Assembly (NCBI RefSeq): GCF_025574465.1
Contig: NZ_JAOBPP010000021.1
Location: forward strand, 434,001-498,000
Length of the DNA: 64,000 bases
Source: Kordiimonas aestuarii
Lineage (GTDB): Bacteria > Pseudomonadota > Alphaproteobacteria > Sphingomonadales > Kordiimonadaceae
Direction of reading: 5' to 3'
Part shown: piece after piece, positions 26,082 to 35,679 of the stretch
Position numbering within the stretch: position 1 is the first letter of the stretch
How the letters are laid out: each line of letters begins with the position of its first letter
Translations under genes and position numbers: made by a program
The notes under the pieces: generated by a model
What the model was told of the DNA's origin: nothing
The model's input: only the letters and a program-made list of their open reading frames with translations
Database searches by the model: none

Positions 26082-27290
26082 ATGACCCTTTTGCCCATCA
26101 CTGTTTTGCCCTGCGCAAACGACAAGGCCTTCACCGCCTGCTGCAAAAAACGCGGGCTGGTGTTCGACGCTTACGGCCCGGCGGCAGAGGCCAAACAGTC
26201 CCCCGCCGCACGCGCCAACGCCGCACTGCCACTGCTTGACACGCCCTATACCAACAACTGGCTCGCCCAGTATTACAAACGGCAGGCGCGGGGCGCAAAC
26301 CGCATCGGCCTGATGCACACTGGCGGCGTGTGGCTGACCGATGACTGGGGCCTTGTGCTTGATAAAACAACGGGGTTTGCCATCACCGGGCTAAGCGGCT
26401 TTGGCTGGACCGCCGACCAGTTCGACTATATGGCGCGGCAGGGCCACCTCAAGCGCACGCAGGACGACGTGCTGGCGCTTGAAAGCAAGGGGCTTCGGCG
26501 CGTACAGTTGCCGGGCACCAGCGCGCTGCTGTCGTTCCCCGGCGCCTATACCTATGGCCACTGGATCACCGACATCTGTGCCCGGCTTGAGCTTCTGGCC
26601 GCCCGGCAGGACATCAACGGCATCGACCGTTTTTTCCTGCCCAAGGTGTCGGCGTGGATGTTCCCGTTTCTGGCGGCCTACGGCGTGCGGCAAGACCGCA
26701 TTATTGAACTGGACAAAAAACAGCTGTTTGAGCTGGATGACCTGATTATCCCCACCACGCTTGGCCAGCATCATCGCGGCGCGCTGCCAACCCGCTTCGC
26801 GGCGCAGATGTATCACCGGCTGGCGTCGATCAGTGCACATTGGGGGCGGCTGCCCAACTGGGGCGAAAAGCGACCTCGTATTCCGCTGGCGCTGGTGAAA
26901 CACACGGCGCTGACCTCCGCGCCCGGGCGGGAAATCCGCAACTTTGATGAAGTTGCGGCGCTGGTGGAAGATCTGGGCGGGCGTGTGCTTGACCCGCTGA
27001 AGCTGCCCTTGCCGGCCTTCCTCAACCGCCTGCGCGAAAGCGACCTGGTGATCGGGCAGGATTCGTCGGCGCTGCATAACCTCGCGATGGCCCCCGCTGA
27101 CCTCTTGGTCATCCAGACCGAGCCACGCTTTAACATGCTGCATGCCTCCATTCAGGAAGCCACCGGCAAGCGGGTGGGCTTCATGGAGGCGCAACCCCTT
27201 GAGGGCGGCGGCTGGCAGGTGAATATACGCCGGCTGAAAACCCTGATCCGGCGTGCAGGGGAAAGTCAGCAACACGTATCTCAGCGATAA
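26082..27290 (+). CDS. Glycosyltransferase family 61 protein
   Basis: The 402-residue protein has the GT61 (DUF563) core. A region with PGAYTYGHWITDICARLELL (about 150-170) carries the conserved H-W-x-x-D-x-x-x-R signature, followed by RFFLPK-type strands, a basic segment and, late, LVIGQDSSALHNLAMAPADLLVI, the nucleotide-sugar half. GT61 enzymes are inverting transferases found in capsule and lipopolysaccharide loci. The frame opens earlier with TTG at 25992, but ATG 26082 is preferred because nothing upstream looks coding. The ribosome binding site is weak. It is downstream of and co-directional with the hydratase gene but functionally unrelated; the acceptor is unknown. Confidence 0.8.
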   Translation: MTLLPITVLPCANDKAFTACCKKRGLVFDAYGPAAEAKQSPAARANAALPLLDTPYTNNWLAQYYKRQARGANRIGLMHTGGVWLTDDWGLVLDKTTGFAITGLSGFGWTADQFDYMARQGHLKRTQDDVLALESKGLRRVQLPGTSALLSFPGAYTYGHWITDICARLELLAARQDINGIDRFFLPKVSAWMFPFLAAYGVRQDRIIELDKKQLFELDDLIIPTTLGQHHRGALPTRFAAQMYHRLASISAHWGRLPNWGEKRPRIPLALVKHTALTSAPGREIRNFDEVAALVEDLGGRVLDPLKLPLPAFLNRLRESDLVIGQDSSALHNLAMAPADLLVIQTEPRFNMLHASIQEATGKRVGFMEAQPLEGGGWQVNIRRLKTLIRRAGESQQHVSQR

Positions 27291-27418
27291 GGCTGTGCGA
27301 TGTGTGATGCGGTTGGGAAGAAGACGCAAACCACATTGAGTCAGAAAGTTAACGGTGTATTATTCATTGGCCCCTAACGTTCCAAGGACCTGGTCGGGAA
27401 AAGGTAAATCAGCGGCAT

Positions 27419-29608
27419 ATGTCCAGCACATTAAAAAAATTCGTCTTGTGGCTGATTGTGGGTATGTTTTTTGTATCAGCCGCTTGCGTTTTTGCCGGAA
27501 GACTTTCCCTTGAGGCCGCTGAGTCCCAGGTGCGGGCGGCCGAAGACCTGACTGTAAAGCTGGCGAGCCAATATCTGCGCGACCAGTTGTCGAAGCCTGC
27601 CAGCCATATGCAAAGCATCGCCATGCTGGAACCCGCTGTGCAGCAGGCTGTCAGCAACCCGGGCCGGGATACGGACACCGTTATTGCCAATGCCCTTAGC
27701 ACATTACTGCTGAGAAACCCGGATTATCTGCAAGCCCGGTGGTTGAGCGATAAGGGCAACGAACTGGTCCGCGTTGACCGCATTATGCGGTCGGAAGTGC
27801 GCGTCAGCCCGGCATCCGAACTTCAGAACAAGCAGGCGAGAAGTTACGTGCGTTTCGGTCGCGAGCTTGAAAAAGGACAGGTCTATGTATCTCCGCTGGA
27901 CCTGAATATGGAGAATGGCAGGATCCAGACGCCGTTTGTTCCGGTTGTCAGGGTTGCCATTCGCGGTTTTACGGCCGAGGGCCGACCATCTGGTATTTTT
28001 GTGCTTAATATCGGCGCAAAGTCGTTCCTTGACCACCTGAACCAGTTTGCACCAGACAACAACCTGATGCTGTTGAACGAACAAGGCTTCTGGCTAAAGG
28101 GGCCGAGGCCTGCGGACGAATGGGGCTTCATGCTGGACCGTAACGTCAGTTTTGCGGCCCGCTATCCGACCGCCTGGCAAACCATCAGCAACCAGCCATC
28201 GGGGCAACTGGAGACAACAGAAGGCCTCTGGACCTGGGAAACTGTCGCTGTGCAGGCCAACGACGTAAGCGTCAAACACAACATCGCCCTCAAGTCTTTG
28301 ACAGTCGTAGATGCCGCACATTTGCAGCAAGTGCGGGACGCGCGTATCAAGCCGGTTTTCCTCATGGGGCTTGTGTTGGTTATTCTGTACGGTATTGGCC
28401 TGCACAAGATACTTCAGGAAATGGAGAGCCGCCGCGGAGCCGAACGCGACGCGGTTGAAGCAAACGAGGCAAAAAGCAGTTTTCTCGCCACCATGAGCCA
28501 CGAGATACGAACCCCGATGACCGGCGTCATCGGACTGGCTGACCTGCTGATGGATGACAAGCTTTCCGACGAAAGCCTGTTCAAGGTCAAGCGAATCCGG
28601 GAAACGGCAAAAGCGCTTCTGGCCATTATCAACGACATCCTTGACCTGTCCAAGCTTGACGCAGGAAAGTTCGTCATCGAAAATCTGAACTTCCAGCCCC
28701 TCGATATCGCCAACGAGGTTGTCCGGCTTTTTTATATGACCTGCCCGGCGGAAAAAAAGGCAAAGCTGCAGATCAATGCCGAAGTCGCGGACAATTTCCC
28801 CAAGGTGGTGCGCGCGGACCCGACCCGGCTCAGGCAGGTGCTTGTCAACCTTGTTGGCAACGCCGTGAAATTCACTGACGAAGGCAGCGTAACCCTGAAA
28901 TGCAGCCACGATTCTGCCCGCCGTCGGTTGATTTTTGAGGTTGTCGATACCGGCATCGGCATGGAGCCGGAGACAGTTGACAGCCTGTTTGATGCTTTTG
29001 TACAGGCCGACGCCTCGATCAGCCGCAAGTATCACGGTACCGGGCTGGGCCTGGCTGTCTGCAAACGGCTGATCGAATGCATGGGCGGTGAAATCGGCGT
29101 ATGGAGCGAACCAGATAAAGGAAGCCGCTTCTTTTTCTGGGTACCCTACGAACCCGTGGCAGAGCATGAATATACCGAAGACCAGTCGGAGAATACGTCT
29201 CTTCCATTGGGGGATGGTCAGGGGCTTTCGGTTCTTGTTGCGGAAGACAACGCAATCAACCAGATCATCATCCGCGGCCTTGTGGAAAAGATGGGACATG
29301 AGCCTGTATTTGTCGGCAATGGCCAGGAAGCGGTGGATGCGGTACAGGCCGGTTATTTCGACATTATCTTGATGGATGTTCGCATGCCGGTTGTCTCCGG
29401 CCCAGATGCCACAAAAATGATAAGAAAGCTTGGCGGCGAAAAGGCAAAGATCCCGATAATTGCACTGACGGCGGACCTTATCGCGGAAAACAAAAGCGTC
29501 TATCTTGCCGCTGGCATGAATGACTGTGTCGGCAAACCGATCGATCCGGCAGAACTGGACCACGCCATCTGGAAAGCGGTTGGTAACGCCGCGAGCAAGA
29601 ACCTCTAG
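27419..29608 (+). CDS. Hybrid sensor histidine kinase with periplasmic sensor and receiver domain
   Basis: The 729-residue membrane kinase has a first membrane helix at residues 7-29, a periplasmic sensor of about 280 residues (double-Cache-like by length, not by clear motif), and a second helix near 317-333. A HisKA domain with the phosphorylatable His361 in MSHEIRTP follows, then a HATPase domain (NLVGNAVKF, DTGIGM, GTGLGLAV) and a C-terminal receiver with phosphoacceptor Asp653 in LMDVRMP and the late Lys in GKPID. The receiver suggests a phosphorelay or self-regulation. No output regulator is adjacent. It is the first of three kinases between 27.4 and 34 kb. The ligand is unknown. Confidence 0.93.
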   Translation: MSSTLKKFVLWLIVGMFFVSAACVFAGRLSLEAAESQVRAAEDLTVKLASQYLRDQLSKPASHMQSIAMLEPAVQQAVSNPGRDTDTVIANALSTLLLRNPDYLQARWLSDKGNELVRVDRIMRSEVRVSPASELQNKQARSYVRFGRELEKGQVYVSPLDLNMENGRIQTPFVPVVRVAIRGFTAEGRPSGIFVLNIGAKSFLDHLNQFAPDNNLMLLNEQGFWLKGPRPADEWGFMLDRNVSFAARYPTAWQTISNQPSGQLETTEGLWTWETVAVQANDVSVKHNIALKSLTVVDAAHLQQVRDARIKPVFLMGLVLVILYGIGLHKILQEMESRRGAERDAVEANEAKSSFLATMSHEIRTPMTGVIGLADLLMDDKLSDESLFKVKRIRETAKALLAIINDILDLSKLDAGKFVIENLNFQPLDIANEVVRLFYMTCPAEKKAKLQINAEVADNFPKVVRADPTRLRQVLVNLVGNAVKFTDEGSVTLKCSHDSARRRLIFEVVDTGIGMEPETVDSLFDAFVQADASISRKYHGTGLGLAVCKRLIECMGGEIGVWSEPDKGSRFFFWVPYEPVAEHEYTEDQSENTSLPLGDGQGLSVLVAEDNAINQIIIRGLVEKMGHEPVFVGNGQEAVDAVQAGYFDIILMDVRMPVVSGPDATKMIRKLGGEKAKIPIIALTADLIAENKSVYLAAGMNDCVGKPIDPAELDHAIWKAVGNAASKNL

Positions 29609-29936
29609 GTAAAAAGCCGGCTGGCCCACCGGCTCACAAGCTCCACGCCACGGTACAAACGGCGGAGCTTGGGGCCGCGGTTTAGCCGTGACGCCTCTTA
29701 TAAAAAGCAAACCAGTGGCCGATACGTCGCACATCCCTTCACCGGGCGGTCAAAATATGCCCGGGCTTGCTTGGGTTTTGTTTGTTTACAGGGCTTAAGG
29801 ATTTTTTCACGCTTACTCGCTAAGGTTAACAAGTGCGTAAAATTGTATGCATGAAAGAAATATTACAACGCCCTACCCCTTAATGCTGCGGGCCTCTGGA
29901 TTACTTTATTAAACTTTATGTAGGCAGGTTCGAGTA
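29609..29936. other. 328-bp intergenic region between two kinase genes
   Basis: No gene is visible. Two hairpins lie soon after the kinase stop: AGCCGG/CCGGCT at about 29615-29635 and a longer one with AGCTCC..GCC / GGCGGAGCT arms at 29639-29669. Neither has a T tract. The distal half is clearly AT-rich, unlike the surrounding coding DNA, and should hold the promoter of the next kinase, but no convincing -35/-10 pair was identified. Confidence 0.5.
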
Positions 29937-32060
29937 ATGAGGTGTTTTTTGCGTTTTGGTGCCGTCTTTCCCCTTTACTGCCTCGCCACCTTATATTTTC
30001 TGGCCGCTTCTTTTTCGCAGGCACTCGGCGATGAAACACGTCCGGGTGAGGGATCGCCCTCTCACGATCTGTCTCAGTGGTCATTCACGGAAGATGGCGC
30101 TTACCGGCTTAAGGATGGATGGCTTGTTTACAGAGGCGCCCTTATTAACCCCCAAAACTTTTCCCGGGCCAGCTGTAAGCTGCAAACGCGCGACGGCGAA
30201 AACTTCGAGCGTTATTCCCCCGAGGAGATACAGCTACCCGATGTGTGGGGGCCTGCTTTAACATTCACCACTGAAACCGGGTATGGAAAAGCTACCTATT
30301 GCACCTCATTAATTCTGCCGAACACGCATTCCTTCTATGCCATTCGGATAGGCACCCTACGAACCGTCTCGACAATATATGTCCGGTATCTCGATGAACA
30401 TGGCCAACCCACGTTCATCCGGGTATACCAGAACAAAAATTCGTCAGATCAACTTCCCGAACTCGCCAATAACCCCGCGCCACCCTTGGTTCCGATACCT
30501 TACGGTGCAAAACGTGTTTCCGTCATCGCGCAGGTCAGCAATTCGGTCCATAAGCAGGGAGGGTTGATCGAGGTTCCCGTTCTGGACTTGAAGTGGCGCC
30601 TGGACGCAAGACAAAACAGGGATACAGCACTTCCAAACGCATTGGTGATCGTGCTTCTCATGATATCAGGCGGCACTGCTGTCATTGGTCTCCGGCAAAA
30701 AAAACCGCTTGGGCATATATTGTTCGCGATACTCACCTGCGTCTCGGCCTTACGTGTGCTTTTCGTGAGTGACATAATTTGGGATTATTTTCCCGGTTTT
30801 CCGCTTGAGCGGAAATATGATCTTGAGTATCTGACGCTTTTCCTGATCGCGCCCGCTTATTATGCGTTTGTGAGTTTTCTGTTTCGCGGAAAATATTTTG
30901 AACGCAAGGATATCGTCATCTACGGAGCTTCCGCGCTTCTTTCCGCCTTCGCGATTTTCATTGCGCCGTTCATGCCACCTGGCACCATTACACTCCTTCG
31001 CGAACCGGTGCAGGTTCTGTGGGCAATCGTGGGATTGCAGGTTTCCTACATGGTCATCATCACATATTTCGGCAGCAAACATCGCAGCAAGGAAGCAATC
31101 ATTGTCGCCGCCGCAGCCCTGGTAATCATCGCATACGAGATTTTATCGGCGGCTGGCGTGATCGAGGCGTCGCTCGAATGGTCGCAATTCCTGATTATTT
31201 TGGTAACCCTGATGCATATGCGCGCTTTTGTGGTCAATTCGCGACGGGTCGAGCAGGAACGCGACACACTGACGCAGGATTTACAGGAAGCGAACAAAAT
31301 CCTCGAAGGCCGCAATGCCATGCTGGACCTTGCTCTGGTGCGAGCGGAAAGCGCCTCGCGTGCAAAAAGCGATTTTCTGGCAACCATGAGTCATGAACTG
31401 AGGACGCCGCTAAACGCCATTATCGGTTTTTCCGACTTGATGAAGGAACAGCTTTTCGGGCCGATGGGACAGGCGCGCTACGTTGAATATTCAAAGGATA
31501 TCAACGATTCCGGTACCCACCTGTTGTCACTCGTGAATGATATCCTGGATCTTTCCCGCATCGAAGCTGGTGCAGAGATCCTCTACGAGAGCGAGATCGA
31601 CCTTCAGGAAGTTGCCCACTGGGTACTGAAATTGACATCCGGCTTTGCCAGCGAGCGAAACGTGGCCTGTCAGGTTGAAATGTGTGAAAACCTGCCGCTT
31701 TTGACAGGAGACGAACGCAAGATCAGGCAGGTCTTTTTCAATCTGGTCACCAATGCCATCAAGTTCAACAAGAAGAACGGTCAGGTAAACATCGCCTTAC
31801 GCCTTGAGAAGCATTCACTGATTGCCGAAATACGTGACACCGGAATCGGCATCGCGGAGGAAGATATTCCCAAAGCTCTTGAGAGGTTTGGGCAGATCGA
31901 CAGCGACCTCGACAGAGCCCATGACGGCGTCGGTATTGGCCTGCCACTGGCGCAGGCCATCATTCAGCAACACGGCGGACAGCTTCGCATCTCAAGTACG
32001 GTAGGTGTCGGGACAACAGTTCAAGTGAGTTTTCCCGCCGTGCGTTGCGCCGGGCCCTGA
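29937..32060 (+). CDS. Sensor histidine kinase with 7TMR-DISM-type input
   Basis: The 707-residue protein starts with a signal peptide (cleavage near residue 32), then a periplasmic beta-rich domain (about 40-220) like the carbohydrate-module-like DISMED domain, then about seven membrane helices (about 225-420), matching the 7TMR-DISM receptor plan. A short coiled coil (residues 430-470) leads to HisKA with His486 in MSHELRTP and HATPase motifs NLVTNAIKF, DTGIGI and GVGIGLPL. It lacks a receiver. The gene and its leader look less GC-rich than the neighbours, a possible sign of transfer. It lies between another kinase and the tRNA-Arg gene. The signal sensed is unknown. Confidence 0.88.
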   Translation: MRCFLRFGAVFPLYCLATLYFLAASFSQALGDETRPGEGSPSHDLSQWSFTEDGAYRLKDGWLVYRGALINPQNFSRASCKLQTRDGENFERYSPEEIQLPDVWGPALTFTTETGYGKATYCTSLILPNTHSFYAIRIGTLRTVSTIYVRYLDEHGQPTFIRVYQNKNSSDQLPELANNPAPPLVPIPYGAKRVSVIAQVSNSVHKQGGLIEVPVLDLKWRLDARQNRDTALPNALVIVLLMISGGTAVIGLRQKKPLGHILFAILTCVSALRVLFVSDIIWDYFPGFPLERKYDLEYLTLFLIAPAYYAFVSFLFRGKYFERKDIVIYGASALLSAFAIFIAPFMPPGTITLLREPVQVLWAIVGLQVSYMVIITYFGSKHRSKEAIIVAAAALVIIAYEILSAAGVIEASLEWSQFLIILVTLMHMRAFVVNSRRVEQERDTLTQDLQEANKILEGRNAMLDLALVRAESASRAKSDFLATMSHELRTPLNAIIGFSDLMKEQLFGPMGQARYVEYSKDINDSGTHLLSLVNDILDLSRIEAGAEILYESEIDLQEVAHWVLKLTSGFASERNVACQVEMCENLPLLTGDERKIRQVFFNLVTNAIKFNKKNGQVNIALRLEKHSLIAEIRDTGIGIAEEDIPKALERFGQIDSDLDRAHDGVGIGLPLAQAIIQQHGGQLRISSTVGVGTTVQVSFPAVRCAGP

Positions 32061-32155
32061 CGCCGGTCATCATGAAACCGGATAGGCGCGCGCAGCTTTT
32101 TCAGTTATCCGGCGCAATACGGGCCACAACGGGAACGACGCCTCATAAGAGAAGC

Positions 32156-32232
32156 TGGTGACCCCGACTGGATTCGAACCAGTGGCCTACAGATTAGGAA
32201 TCTGTCGCTCTATCCTGCTGAGCTACGGGGCC
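32156..32232 (-). tRNA. tRNA-Arg (anticodon CCT)
   Basis: On the minus strand the 77-nt sequence folds into a complete cloverleaf. The acceptor is GGCCCCG/CGGGGTC, with a D arm GCTC/GAGC. The anticodon stem ACAGA/TCTGT closes loop TTCCTAA with anticodon CCT (reads AGG codons), and the T arm ACTGG/CCAGT closes loop TTCGAAT. A73 and CCA are encoded. It separates two kinase genes transcribed from the other strand. Confidence 0.96.
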
Positions 32233-32403
32233 GCACCAATGCGGTTTTGATGTACCCTCAAACTGCGCCAACCGTCAACTATCGAACTTGCTCAGTTGTC
32301 AAAAGCGTGTTTCGGCCCCTAAGCTGAGGGAAATAATCAGGCTCTTACCATAATTTAACTTTTCCGCCTTAGAGAGTCTTGGGGGGTCGCTAGGGAATGT
32401 AGC

Positions 32404-33939
32404 GTGAATTTTCGCAGGCTTGTTGCACCGGTCTTTCTTGCTGTCGCTGTCAGTATCGCAGCTTTCATGGCGCTTGTATGGTATGCCGCTTCCCGGCAGG
32501 ATGCCGCCGCGCTACGCGCAGAACGGCAGGTTATCACGCGGGAACTGAGCTCCGTGCACGAAGCCCTCGCGGTCCTCGCCGAGGACAACGCCTGGTGGGA
32601 CGCTGCTGTCGAAAACATCTATCTGACCGAAAATATAGACTGGATCGATTCCACCCTGGGGGAGTCCGTAATGGGCATCAGCCAGATCCATGGCGTGTTG
32701 ATCGTCCGGCCCGACAGCACCATGGCCTATGCCAACTTCGCCGCTGCCGTGCCGCCGCCGCACAGCATTCTCGACCAGGGATTAACCGATCTGGTGCAGA
32801 ATATGACTATAGCCGAGCGACATCTGCCATCGAGCCGGTCGGGCTATCTGCGGGTTGATGGCAGCCTGCTCGCCTTCGGTGCCAGCATGGTTCAGACTGC
32901 GGGCGTGAACGACGTGGGCGACTTTACCGGAAAGCGCATGCCGGTGATCGTTTTTGTCGCGGTCGTTGAGCCGCAGGACATAAAAAATATCGGCCAGAAT
33001 ATGGCTGTCGACAAACTGACCCTGACAGATGTGAAGACGGGAACCGACAGCAGGGTAACGATCACCGACTTCAAGGGCGAGGATGCCGCATACCTGACAT
33101 GGCGGTCCTCCGCGCCGGGCAGCCAGATGGTCCGTTCCATGATTTTGCCCGCCATCATCCTCCTTGGGGTCGTCGGCGTGGCCATGACGCGCTTTTTGCG
33201 CCGGGCCGGGCAGCTGGTAACCGAGCTGGCGCGCGCCAACAAGGCAAAATCCGCCTTCCTTGCCTCCACAAGCCACGAGATACGTACACCGCTCAACTCC
33301 ATCATCGGCTTCACCGAACTGATATCGCTGGAACTCTACGGCAAGGTCGAAGGCGAAAAGAACAAGGAATACCTGCAGCTTATCAAAGACAGTGGCGAGC
33401 ACCTCCTCTCGATCATCAACGATATCCTCGATATCTCGAAGCTGGAAGCCGAACGCTTTGAGGTTTATGCCGAGAGGGTTGACCCGCGCCAGGTCGTGCG
33501 CGCCGCCAGCAAACTTGTATCCGCGGCCGCTAAGGACAAGGGCATCAGGATCGAAACCGACTGCCTGCCTGGCGACACCCTGTCGGATGAACGCATCATG
33601 CGTCAGGTCCTGATCAACCTTCTGTCAAACGCCATCAAGTTTACCCCGGCTGGCGGCCACGTGAGCATTACCGGCAAGATCAAGGGCAGATACTATGTGA
33701 TCGTGATCGAAGACACCGGTGTGGGCATGAACGACAGACAAATCGAAACCGCGCTGTCTCTCTTTGGCCAGATCGACGACAACCTCACCCGCGCACACAC
33801 CGGCACCGGGCTGGGCCTGCCCCTCGTTACCCGGTTCATGGACCTGCTGAACGGCACCTTTGATATCCGGTCGGCCCCCGGCGTTGGTACCAAGGTGACG
33901 ATCGCCTTCCTGCTTTTTGAACATGACCCGCATATCTGA
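32404..33939 (+). CDS. CHASE4-domain sensor histidine kinase
   Basis: The 511-residue kinase starts at GTG 32404, supported by AGGGA 8 nt upstream. The first membrane helix covers residues 7-28. The periplasmic segment (about 45-225) contains AEDNAWWDAAVENIY, the typical CHASE4 opening. The second helix is near 242-262. HisKA has His291 in TSHEIRTPL, and the ATPase domain shows NLLSNAIKF, EDTGVGM and GTGLGLPL. It has no receiver. It follows two other kinases in the same orientation, but the tRNA and a 170-bp gap make it a separate transcription unit. The partner regulator is not in the window. Confidence 0.92.
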   Translation: MNFRRLVAPVFLAVAVSIAAFMALVWYAASRQDAAALRAERQVITRELSSVHEALAVLAEDNAWWDAAVENIYLTENIDWIDSTLGESVMGISQIHGVLIVRPDSTMAYANFAAAVPPPHSILDQGLTDLVQNMTIAERHLPSSRSGYLRVDGSLLAFGASMVQTAGVNDVGDFTGKRMPVIVFVAVVEPQDIKNIGQNMAVDKLTLTDVKTGTDSRVTITDFKGEDAAYLTWRSSAPGSQMVRSMILPAIILLGVVGVAMTRFLRRAGQLVTELARANKAKSAFLASTSHEIRTPLNSIIGFTELISLELYGKVEGEKNKEYLQLIKDSGEHLLSIINDILDISKLEAERFEVYAERVDPRQVVRAASKLVSAAAKDKGIRIETDCLPGDTLSDERIMRQVLINLLSNAIKFTPAGGHVSITGKIKGRYYVIVIEDTGVGMNDRQIETALSLFGQIDDNLTRAHTGTGLGLPLVTRFMDLLNGTFDIRSAPGVGTKVTIAFLLFEHDPHI

Positions 33940-33945
33940 CCAGCT

Positions 33946-34677
33946 TCAGAGCCTGTAGCGGCTGAGCGTCTCATAGATCGGCATTGCCGCATCCGCGATC
34001 CGTGCCAGATGTGGGGCAAGCACTGGTGTTTCTTCCTTCTTTGGTGCCATAAACCCGGTGGAGGCTTCCACGTTCCTGTACCAGTAAGGCGCCCATACCC
34101 CGTCGCTGTCTCGCCGCCCGGCGGGCCAACTGAGCATGGCATCATCAAAGAGGATTCGCAGCGCGGCACATAGTTTCCGCAGCTTGCCCTCGGGGTTCCT
34201 GAGCACATCCGCGCTTTCGATCACCGGCGGTGCCTTGCCGAGCTTGTCGGCCTCGCGTTCGAAAATCTCCAGTTGCGCTTCAAGGCCGAGGTCCGTGAGC
34301 GTGACCTCTTCCCGGGTTTTCACATAGCTTGCCAGCATCAACCGCGGGTCGCGGATAAGAAAGGCGTGATCAAGGGCTTCGAGCCAGTCCCGCCCCATAT
34401 CAGGCAGCATGTGGTGGCACATGTGTTTCTGGTAAAAGACAGAGGCACCATCTGGCACTGGTCCGGTCAGCGTTTCGACTATCTGCCGCCAGTCCGTCGA
34501 CTGTGAGACCAGCACCTCCTCGCGGCCTGGGTGGTCAATGCCTGTCGCTGCCAGATAGGTGGCATAAAGCGGTTCGTCCACCACCACGGTATCGGCACGG
34601 TTCTCGAAAGAGCGCATCATCGCGGTCGAGATATTGCGTGGTCCCGACCACATGGCGATGCGGACTGGCGCACTCAT
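33946..34677 (-). CDS. Sulfotransferase-fold protein linked to a class IV aminotransferase
   Basis: The 243-residue protein shows a P-loop-like PAPS-binding start, IAMWSGPRNISTAMMRSFENR (residues 7-27), and a second nucleotide-site motif FLIRDPRLMLASYV near residue 101, as in cytosolic sulfotransferases. Its ATG overlaps the stop codon of the upstream aminotransferase gene (4-bp ATGA overlap), so the two are translationally coupled. This pairing with a branched-chain-type aminotransferase suggests a shared, undescribed small-molecule pathway. A true sulfate acceptor is unknown, and a kinase-like use of the fold cannot be excluded. Confidence 0.8.
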   Translation of the reverse strand: MSAPVRIAMWSGPRNISTAMMRSFENRADTVVVDEPLYATYLAATGIDHPGREEVLVSQSTDWRQIVETLTGPVPDGASVFYQKHMCHHMLPDMGRDWLEALDHAFLIRDPRLMLASYVKTREEVTLTDLGLEAQLEIFEREADKLGKAPPVIESADVLRNPEGKLRKLCAALRILFDDAMLSWPAGRRDSDGVWAPYWYRNVEASTGFMAPKKEETPVLAPHLARIADAAMPIYETLSRYRL

Positions 34678-35609
34678 GCACCGCGGCCTTTCAGGGCCTC
34701 GGCTTCAATGCGCGCCCGGTAAAGCGTACGCAACCGTTCGACCATCGGCCCCGGCATGGCGGCGCCATTTTCGCCAATGGTACGGCCATCCACTTCACCC
34801 ACGGGCACAAGCCCCGCGAAGGTGCCGGTGACAAAGGCCTCGTCCGCCCCATAAACATCCGTGAGGCTGAAATCACATTCGCGCACCGTAATGCCTGCGT
34901 CCCGCGCCAGGGTCAGCACCATGCGGCGCGTGATGCCACCAAGGCAATAGCGTCCGCTTGATGTCCAGACCTCGCCCTCGCGCACGATGAAAAAATGTGT
35001 GCTGTTACAGGTGGCGACAAAGCCATGCGGGTCCAGCATCAATGCTTCATCCGCCCCGGCCTTTGTTGCCTGGATACAGGCCGTGATACAGTTCAGCTTG
35101 GAATGGCTGTTCAGCTTCGGGTCCTGTACATCGGGGTAACCACGCCGCACATGTGCGGTGAAAAGGCGGATGCCACGGTCGAGCGTCGCCTTCATCGGGG
35201 CCTTGAATTCCGGGATGATAACAATGGTGGCAGGGCTGATCGTAACCCGTGGGTCCTGATAGGGCGTGGCCTTGATGCCGCGCGTGACCATCAGGCGGAT
35301 ATGCACCCCGTCATGCATCTTGTTGGCATCCAGCGTTTCATAAAGCCGGGCGACAAGCGCCTGTTTGCTGATCCCGATGTCCATATCGATGGCTTTGGCC
35401 CCTTCAAAAAGGCGCTTCATATGGGCCTCCAGGAAGACGATTACGCCATTATGGACCCGAAGGCCCTCCCAGACGCCGTCACCAAGGATATAGCCACTGT
35501 CAAACACAGACACCTTTGCCTCGTCGCGCGGGTAAAGCTCGCCCCCGATATTGATCAGGATATCGCGGTTGCGCGGGTCGTCTTCATAATCATGGGTACC
35601 ATGGGCCAA
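34674..35609 (-). CDS. Class IV PLP-dependent aminotransferase (branched-chain / D-amino acid type)
   Basis: The 311-residue protein has the fold-type IV signatures: VFDSGYILGDGVWEGLRV near residue 35, the PLP Lys in LNSHSKLNCI near residue 170, and LGGITRRMVLTLARDAGI with the phosphate-cup residues near 223. It is close to both branched-chain (IlvE) and D-amino-acid transaminases, and substrate class cannot be settled by eye. It is co-translated with the downstream sulfotransferase-fold gene, which is unlike a housekeeping ilvE context and points to a specialised role. Divergent from the SNase-fold gene with a 70-bp gap. Confidence 0.87.
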   Translation of the reverse strand: MAHGTHDYEDDPRNRDILINIGGELYPRDEAKVSVFDSGYILGDGVWEGLRVHNGVIVFLEAHMKRLFEGAKAIDMDIGISKQALVARLYETLDANKMHDGVHIRLMVTRGIKATPYQDPRVTISPATIVIIPEFKAPMKATLDRGIRLFTAHVRRGYPDVQDPKLNSHSKLNCITACIQATKAGADEALMLDPHGFVATCNSTHFFIVREGEVWTSSGRYCLGGITRRMVLTLARDAGITVRECDFSLTDVYGADEAFVTGTFAGLVPVGEVDGRTIGENGAAMPGPMVERLRTLYRARIEAEALKGRGA

Positions 35610-35679
35610 GGCAGTTTCTCTTTCTTGTCAAAAGTAGCAATTGGTGAGACTCTGAACCCACCTTTGGGGAGAATGAAAC

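Noticed and set aside
29615..29669. Hairpins after the first hybrid kinase as terminators
   Set aside because: Stems are present but no T tract follows, so rho-independent termination is not supported.
28094..29734. 546-codon minus-strand frame opposite the first hybrid kinase
   Set aside because: The plus-strand frame carries all kinase and receiver motifs; the antisense frame shows none and is a composition shadow.
29609..32232. A genomic island integrated at the tRNA-Arg 3' end
   Set aside because: No integrase and no second copy of the tRNA 3' sequence was found on the left side; slightly lower GC alone is not enough.
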